Made by a program: the position numbers and the translations under genes. A stretch of DNA of 64,000 nucleotides from Deinococcus koreensis. Its GTDB lineage: Bacteria > Deinococcota > Deinococci > Deinococcales > Deinococcaceae. The notes under the pieces were generated by a model. That model had not been told where the DNA came from, did not search any database, and worked only from the letters and a program-made list of their open reading frames with translations. Below are positions 59,826 through 64,000 of this stretch, piece after piece. Numbering within the stretch: position 1 is the stretch's first letter; every line of letters starts with the position of its first letter. The DNA is taken from assembly GCF_002901445.1 (NCBI RefSeq), contig NZ_PPPD01000003.1:62001-126000 (forward strand). The letters run 5' to 3'.

Positions 59826-60503
59826 ATGCCCAGGGGCTTAAGCGGCGCCCACTCCCCGGATAAGGAACGCCCCACGGGCCGGCCATCGAGCGCGGATCAG
59901 CCGACCGTGGACATGGCCCTGGTGCTGTCGATTTTTCAGACAAAGTACGTGGCGCATCTGCTGCTGGCGCTGATCGAGGGCCCGCAGAGCTTCAGCGCCC
60001 TGCTCGGACAGACAGGCATCGCCAGTTCGGGCACCTTGTCGGCCCGCCTGCGCGACCTGCAACGCTGGCAACTGGTGACACGTGAAGGCAAGCTGTACGC
60101 CCTGTTGCCCGCCGGGCGGGCCAGTTTCAGCGTGCTCAGGCAGATGGAGCTGTGGGGGCAGCGGCGTGCGGCCGGGCAGGGCCACGCCGATTACGTGTTG
60201 CTCCAGCGCACGGGATCACTGGCCATCATTTATGCCCTGATGGCCGCTCCGCTGCGGGTGCGCGACCTGAGCGAGCAGGTGCGCCTGGTGAGCCGCCGAA
60301 GCCTGCTCCACCGCCTTCAGGAATTGACCGAGGCCGGCTATCTGAGGCGCCAGGGAGAGTCGACGGCCGTGTTCTACTCCCTGACGGAACGGGGGCAGAC
60401 GCTACGCCCGGTCATGGATGAGCTGACCGTCTGGTGGTCGATGTACCGGGCCCTCAAGCCGCTCCCTGAAGCGCGGCAGCTGGTGGAGCTGGATCACCGG
60501 TGA
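59826..60503 (+). CDS. Tandem HxlR-like winged-helix regulator
   Basis: 225 residues composed of two successive winged-helix units. The first (about 28-115) reads FQTKYVAHLLLALIEGPQSF ... ARLRDLQRWQLVTREG ... ALLPAGRASF; the second (about 127-215) reads RTGSLAIIYALMAAPLRVRD ... HRLQELTEAGYLRRQG ... FYSLTERGQTLRPVM. Both match the HxlR pattern, while usual HxlR proteins have one unit of about 110 residues and dimerise. A monomer with two DNA-binding units is therefore likely. No neighbour suggests its target. Confidence 0.75.
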   Translation: MPRGLSGAHSPDKERPTGRPSSADQPTVDMALVLSIFQTKYVAHLLLALIEGPQSFSALLGQTGIASSGTLSARLRDLQRWQLVTREGKLYALLPAGRASFSVLRQMELWGQRRAAGQGHADYVLLQRTGSLAIIYALMAAPLRVRDLSEQVRLVSRRSLLHRLQELTEAGYLRRQGESTAVFYSLTERGQTLRPVMDELTVWWSMYRALKPLPEARQLVELDHR

Positions 60504-60598
60504 GATGGCAGAGCGTCGGAGCGGAGTCTCCGCAGACTGGCCGGCGCCCCGGATCTTCAGGTCGGGTGGGTCAATCCACGCCCTTCAGAGCAACGTCT

Positions 60599-63223
60599 TC
60601 AGGGACGCCACCGGGCCTGGGGACGGCCGAACAGGTAGCCCTGCAGCACCGGCACGCCCAGGCGCCGCAGCGCGCCATGCTGTTCGCTGGTCTCGATGCC
60701 CTCGGCCACTACGTCCAGGCCCAGCGCGTGGCCCATCTGCACGATGGCCGCGATGATCGATCCGGCCCGCTCGCTCTGACCCAGCGCCACCACGAAACTC
60801 CGGTCGATCTTCAGGCCGTCGAGCGGAAAGGTGTGCAGGTAACTGAGGTTCGAGAAACCTGTGCCGAAGTCGTCGAGCACCACGCGTACGCCCGTTCGCT
60901 TCAGCTCGCTCAGCAGGCGCACGGCCCGCTCCGGAGACTGCATCATCAGGCTCTCCGTGATCTCCAGTTCCAGCCGCTCCGCCGGCAGTCCGCTCTCTGC
61001 CAGCGCGCGGCGGACGCTCTCGGCCAGGCCGCCCCCCATGAACTGCCGGGCCGAGAGGTTCACCGCCACCCGTACCCCGTCCCAGGCCGCCGCTTGACGG
61101 CAGGCCTCGCGCAGCACCCAGTCGCCGACCGGCACGATCAGGCCACTGCGCTCCAGCAGCGGAATGAACTCCGCCGGAGAGCGTCGGCCCAGCGCGGCAC
61201 TGTTCCAGCGAAGCAGCGCCTCGGCCGTCACCACCTGTCCACCCGCGGCGTCCACCAGCGGCTGGAAGTGCAGCTCGAATTCGCGCCGTTCGAGGGCGCG
61301 GGCCAGACCGCTTTCCATGCTCAGCACCGCGCTCCGGCCCCCGGCGCTGGGCAGGTGAGGGGAATACACCTGGATGCCGCCGCCCTCCGTGGCCTCGCGG
61401 GCCGCCACATGCGCGGCGCGCAGCAGGTCGTCGGCGTCGCGGGCGTGCTGGGGAAAGTGGGCGACCCCGATACTGGCCGAGATCACCACCTCGGCGCTGC
61501 CCACGCTGAACTCGGACGTGAAGGCGTCCATGAACTGCCGGGCCCGGCGGTTGAGCACGGCGCTCTCGTGCTCGCCCCTGATCAGCACGGCGAACACGTC
61601 GCTGCTGACGCGGGCCAGGGTCTCTCCGCTGCCCAGCAGCCCTTCCAGCCGCCCGGCCACCTGCCGCAGCAGTTCGTCGCTGGCCGCCTCACCCAGCGTG
61701 TCGGTGATGCCCCGGAAGCGGTCGAAGTCGAGGATCACCAGGGAGTGGGGTCTCTGTTCACGGATGTCCTGGCCGATCAGCACCCGCAGCAGCAGCCGGT
61801 TGGGCAGGCCGGTGACACTGTCGCGCAGCCGTCCACGCTCCAGCTCCTCCACCTGCGCCTGCACCTTGGCCTCGGCGTCCATCCGGGCCTGGTCGCTGAT
61901 GGTTCGGAGCTGGCGTTCGTGCTCGGCGTCCAGCCGGGCGCTGTTCAGCCGGGCGTCCCGGGCCAGTGCCTGGGCCTGCTGTGCCAGCGCCAGCGCCCGC
62001 TGGTCGCGTTCCAGCGCGGTGGCCTGCCGCAGATGGTGCAAGCTGGCCCGGGGATCGTCGCCCTCGTGGGCGTCGGCCAGCAGCAGGTGCGCGTCGTAGG
62101 CGGCCTGGGGCCGGGTGCCCTCGGTGGCGAGCTTCAGGGCGTGGTGGAGGCCACGCTGGGCCAGGTCGCGGCGCCCGCTGGCCAGCCAGTTCTTGGCGCG
62201 GCCCAGCGTGGCTTCCAGATGGGCGTCGAGATCACTGCTCGTCTGCGCGAGTTCCTCGGCCTGCAGGAGGTAACGGTCGGCCGCGTCGTGGTCCCCCAGA
62301 CCCGAGTGCAGCAGGCCGAGGCTGTGCAGGGCGCCCGCCCGAACCCTGGGCAGGCCCAGGTCGTCTGCGGCCCTGAGCGCGGCGCCCAGCAGATCGGCGG
62401 CGTCGGGCCGGCCCAGCTTGCGGAAGATCTCCCCGGCGTTCAGGGACATGGTGGCGTGCGCGGCGAGATCGTCTGCCGCCAGCGCCGAATCCCGGGCGTG
62501 CAGGTAGTGCCCGGCGGCCTCGTCCAGCCTCTCCATGCCCTCGAGCAGCAGCCCCAGGTTGCTGTGGACGTACAGGTCGCTCACCAGCGGGGTCTGGCTG
62601 CCGGGCAGCCGCTGCAGGGCCCACTGCAGGATCTCCAGGGCCTCGGCGTGCTGACCCAGGGCGATCTGGATCAGCGCGCGGTTGCAGGCGGATCGGATCT
62701 CGCCCGCGACGTCCCCATGCTCGGCGCGCAGCCGCTGGGCGGTCTCCAGGGTGGCCAGGGCCAGCAGGCTGTCCCCGCGTCCATGTTCGATCTGGGCCCG
62801 GAGGTTCAGCGCCTCAGCCTGGACATCGGCCTGTCCGGCCCGCACCGCCACCCGGATCGCCATCGCGAGGTACCGCTGGGCCTCGTCGGTCTCACCGGAC
62901 ATCAGCAGCGCCTGGGCGCGCAGATGGTGCGAGCGGGCCAGCAGGTCAGTCACGGGAAGCGTCGCGGCCGCGGCGTCGAGAAACGTGAGCGCGGTTCGGG
63001 CCTGTCCAGCCCTCAGGGCGGCTTCGGCGGCCTGCAGGTCGGCCTGCGCCAGCAGGGGAGCCGGCGGGTACCCTGCTGGCACTGAGGGAGACGCCACCAT
63101 CCGCACGCCGGAGGCCCGGGCGTGGCTGACGACAGGATCGACGGCGACCAGTGCCTCGCTGGGCGGGGCGACGGGATCTGGAGCGCTCACCGGCGCCGAT
63201 GAACGGTGGGGCTCGCTCAACAC
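60599..63223 (-). CDS. TPR-GGDEF-EAL protein, probable cyclic-di-GMP phosphodiesterase
   Basis: 874 residues. TPR repeats fill about 60-415, a coiled coil leads to a GGDEF domain (about 465-620) and an EAL domain (about 635-870). The GGDEF active-site position reads SSDVF (540-544), so diguanylate cyclase activity is probably lost. The EAL domain keeps EALLRW (668-673), a Glu in LEITES, LDDFGTGFSN, LKIDRSF and VAEGIET, so phosphodiesterase activity is expected. GTG start at 63223 is preceded by TAAAAT at 6 bases, a leaderless promoter. Confidence 0.9.
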   Translation of the reverse strand: MLSEPHRSSAPVSAPDPVAPPSEALVAVDPVVSHARASGVRMVASPSVPAGYPPAPLLAQADLQAAEAALRAGQARTALTFLDAAAATLPVTDLLARSHHLRAQALLMSGETDEAQRYLAMAIRVAVRAGQADVQAEALNLRAQIEHGRGDSLLALATLETAQRLRAEHGDVAGEIRSACNRALIQIALGQHAEALEILQWALQRLPGSQTPLVSDLYVHSNLGLLLEGMERLDEAAGHYLHARDSALAADDLAAHATMSLNAGEIFRKLGRPDAADLLGAALRAADDLGLPRVRAGALHSLGLLHSGLGDHDAADRYLLQAEELAQTSSDLDAHLEATLGRAKNWLASGRRDLAQRGLHHALKLATEGTRPQAAYDAHLLLADAHEGDDPRASLHHLRQATALERDQRALALAQQAQALARDARLNSARLDAEHERQLRTISDQARMDAEAKVQAQVEELERGRLRDSVTGLPNRLLLRVLIGQDIREQRPHSLVILDFDRFRGITDTLGEAASDELLRQVAGRLEGLLGSGETLARVSSDVFAVLIRGEHESAVLNRRARQFMDAFTSEFSVGSAEVVISASIGVAHFPQHARDADDLLRAAHVAAREATEGGGIQVYSPHLPSAGGRSAVLSMESGLARALERREFELHFQPLVDAAGGQVVTAEALLRWNSAALGRRSPAEFIPLLERSGLIVPVGDWVLREACRQAAAWDGVRVAVNLSARQFMGGGLAESVRRALAESGLPAERLELEITESLMMQSPERAVRLLSELKRTGVRVVLDDFGTGFSNLSYLHTFPLDGLKIDRSFVVALGQSERAGSIIAAIVQMGHALGLDVVAEGIETSEQHGALRRLGVPVLQGYLFGRPQARWRP

Positions 63224-63229
63224 GCCGGC

Positions 63230-63235
63230 ATTTTA
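63230..63235 (-). promoter_or_regulatory. -10 element of the leaderless GGDEF-EAL gene
   Basis: Minus-strand TAAAAT lies 6 bases before the GTG at 63223 without a Shine-Dalgarno, fitting the TANNNT pattern of Deinococcus leaderless genes. Confidence 0.5.
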
Positions 63236-63266
63236 GGTGAGGGTGACTTGCAGAATCCTCACACAG

Positions 63267-63305
63267 CGGCTCAGCGTCCCCATGAAGTGCAGGGACACTG
63301 AGCCG
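63267..63305 (-). terminator. Hairpin after the protease gene
   Basis: Arms 63267-63280 and 63292-63305 pair over 14 bases with one mismatch around an 11-base loop, just downstream of the protease stop on the minus strand. Confidence 0.55.
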
Positions 63306-63316
63306 CCGGGGAGAGG

Positions 63317-64000
63317 TCAGCGTCCCAGGGCGCTCAGGGCGGCGTCGAGATTCAGGCGCCCGCTGCCGAGCTTGCCGGAGTAGGGGGCATTGTCGCTCAC
63401 GGTGTTGACCTTGCTGGCGGCGGTGGTCAGGGCGGCCGCCGTCTGCTGGCCGGTCGCACCCAGGCCCATGCCCAGCGCCAGACCAGCCGACACCATGGGC
63501 GTGCTCATGCTGGTGCCGCTCCACGCGGCCAGTCGGCTCTGCGGGGCGGGGCCGTACACCCCTTCGCCCGGCGCCAGGAGTTCCAGCGCGGCGCCGTACT
63601 GGGAGAAACTGCTCTTGGTGTCGGCGGAGTTGACGCTGCCCACGGCCAGGTTCATCGGCATAGTGGAGAACTGGGCGGCCGGGTAGTCCAGGCCCTCGGT
63701 GCCCCTGTTGCCGGCAGCGGCGGCGACGACCACACCCTTCTTGTTCGCGTAGTTGATGGCCTGCGTGACGGCCGAGACGGGCGCGTCGGCCCCCAGGCTC
63801 AGGTTGATGACGTTGGCTCCGTGGTTCACGGCCCAGACGATGGCCGCGCTCACCGACGAGACGTCCCCGCTGCCGCTCTGGTTCAGCACCCGCAGCGGCA
63901 TGAGCTTCACACCGGGGGCGATCTGGGCGATGATGCCCGCCACTTCCGTGCCGTGGCCCGTCAGTCCGGTGCCCAGTTCCCCTTCATCCTGCGGGGTGTC
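63317..64000 (-). CDS. Subtilisin-like serine protease (S8), 5' part outside window
   Basis: The visible 227 residues run from before the catalytic His motif (GHGTEVAGI) through the oxyanion Asn region (AAAAGNRGTEG) to the Ser motif GTSMSTPM and the stop at 63317. The Asp motif and any signal peptide lie beyond the right edge. Likely an exported peptidase as usual for the family. A hairpin follows the stop. Confidence 0.9.
   Translation of the reverse strand, partial: DTPQDEGELGTGLTGHGTEVAGIIAQIAPGVKLMPLRVLNQSGSGDVSSVSAAIVWAVNHGANVINLSLGADAPVSAVTQAINYANKKGVVVAAAAGNRGTEGLDYPAAQFSTMPMNLAVGSVNSADTKSSFSQYGAALELLAPGEGVYGPAPQSRLAAWSGTSMSTPMVSAGLALGMGLGATGQQTAAALTTAASKVNTVSDNAPYSGKLGSGRLNLDAALSALGR

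Overview
The window looks like a stretch of a secondary replicon (megaplasmid or second chromosome) of a Deinococcus species. The reasons are the high GC content, a heme oxygenase/bacteriophytochrome operon whose chromophore cysteine is at residue 24, a plasmid-type replication and partition block (repA, parA, a small partner protein, an iteron array), and several genes with a TANNNT box 5-8 nt before the start codon, as expected of the leaderless mRNAs common in Deinococcus. The assignment comes from sequence features and family knowledge only; no database search was run.

Layout. 1-5 kb (minus): a Baeyer-Villiger-type flavin monooxygenase (cut by the window edge), an alpha/beta hydrolase, a berberine-bridge-like FAD oxidase and a multicopper oxidase fused to a plastocyanin-like domain. 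5-12.7 kb: an acetyltransferase, several secreted or lipoprotein genes of unknown role, a decayed LuxR-type regulator and a two-domain cupredoxin-like secreted protein. 12.8-21.4 kb (minus): a light-sensing block, bphO-bphP-response regulator-hybrid kinase-response regulator, with a second PAS/GAF kinase behind its own promoter. 22-25.5 kb: a small membrane protein and SDR pair, then a monooxygenase with an NTF2-like front domain.

25.6-34.3 kb: a divergent sugar locus. On the minus strand are a ribose-type ABC transporter with two different permeases and a ketose 3-epimerase-like TIM barrel. On the plus strand are DhaK/DhaL dihydroxyacetone-kinase subunits and an aldo/keto reductase. Together they suggest uptake, isomerisation or reduction, and phosphorylation of a small ketose or polyol. 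34.4-36.6 kb: a TetR regulator with a clear operator, a membrane protein and a YhcG-type nuclease-fold protein.

36.7-49 kb (minus): a tightly packed amino-sugar oligosaccharide operon with GH20 hexosaminidase, a MOSC protein, a BadF-type sugar kinase, glucosamine-6-phosphate deaminase, a GH4 glycosidase, an oligopeptide-type ABC transporter (one permease fused to its ATPase), the binding protein and a LacI regulator. A GH10 xylanase lipoprotein follows at 49.6-51.5 kb.

52-64 kb: a methyltransferase; a NarL-type TPR kinase gene interrupted by an in-frame TAG, with a shortened response regulator; the replicon core (AT-rich partition-like region, parA, small partner gene, repA, 15 iterons); an IS5-type fragment; a tandem winged-helix regulator; a TPR-GGDEF-EAL protein; and a subtilisin-like protease cut by the right edge. 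No tRNA, rRNA or CRISPR was seen.
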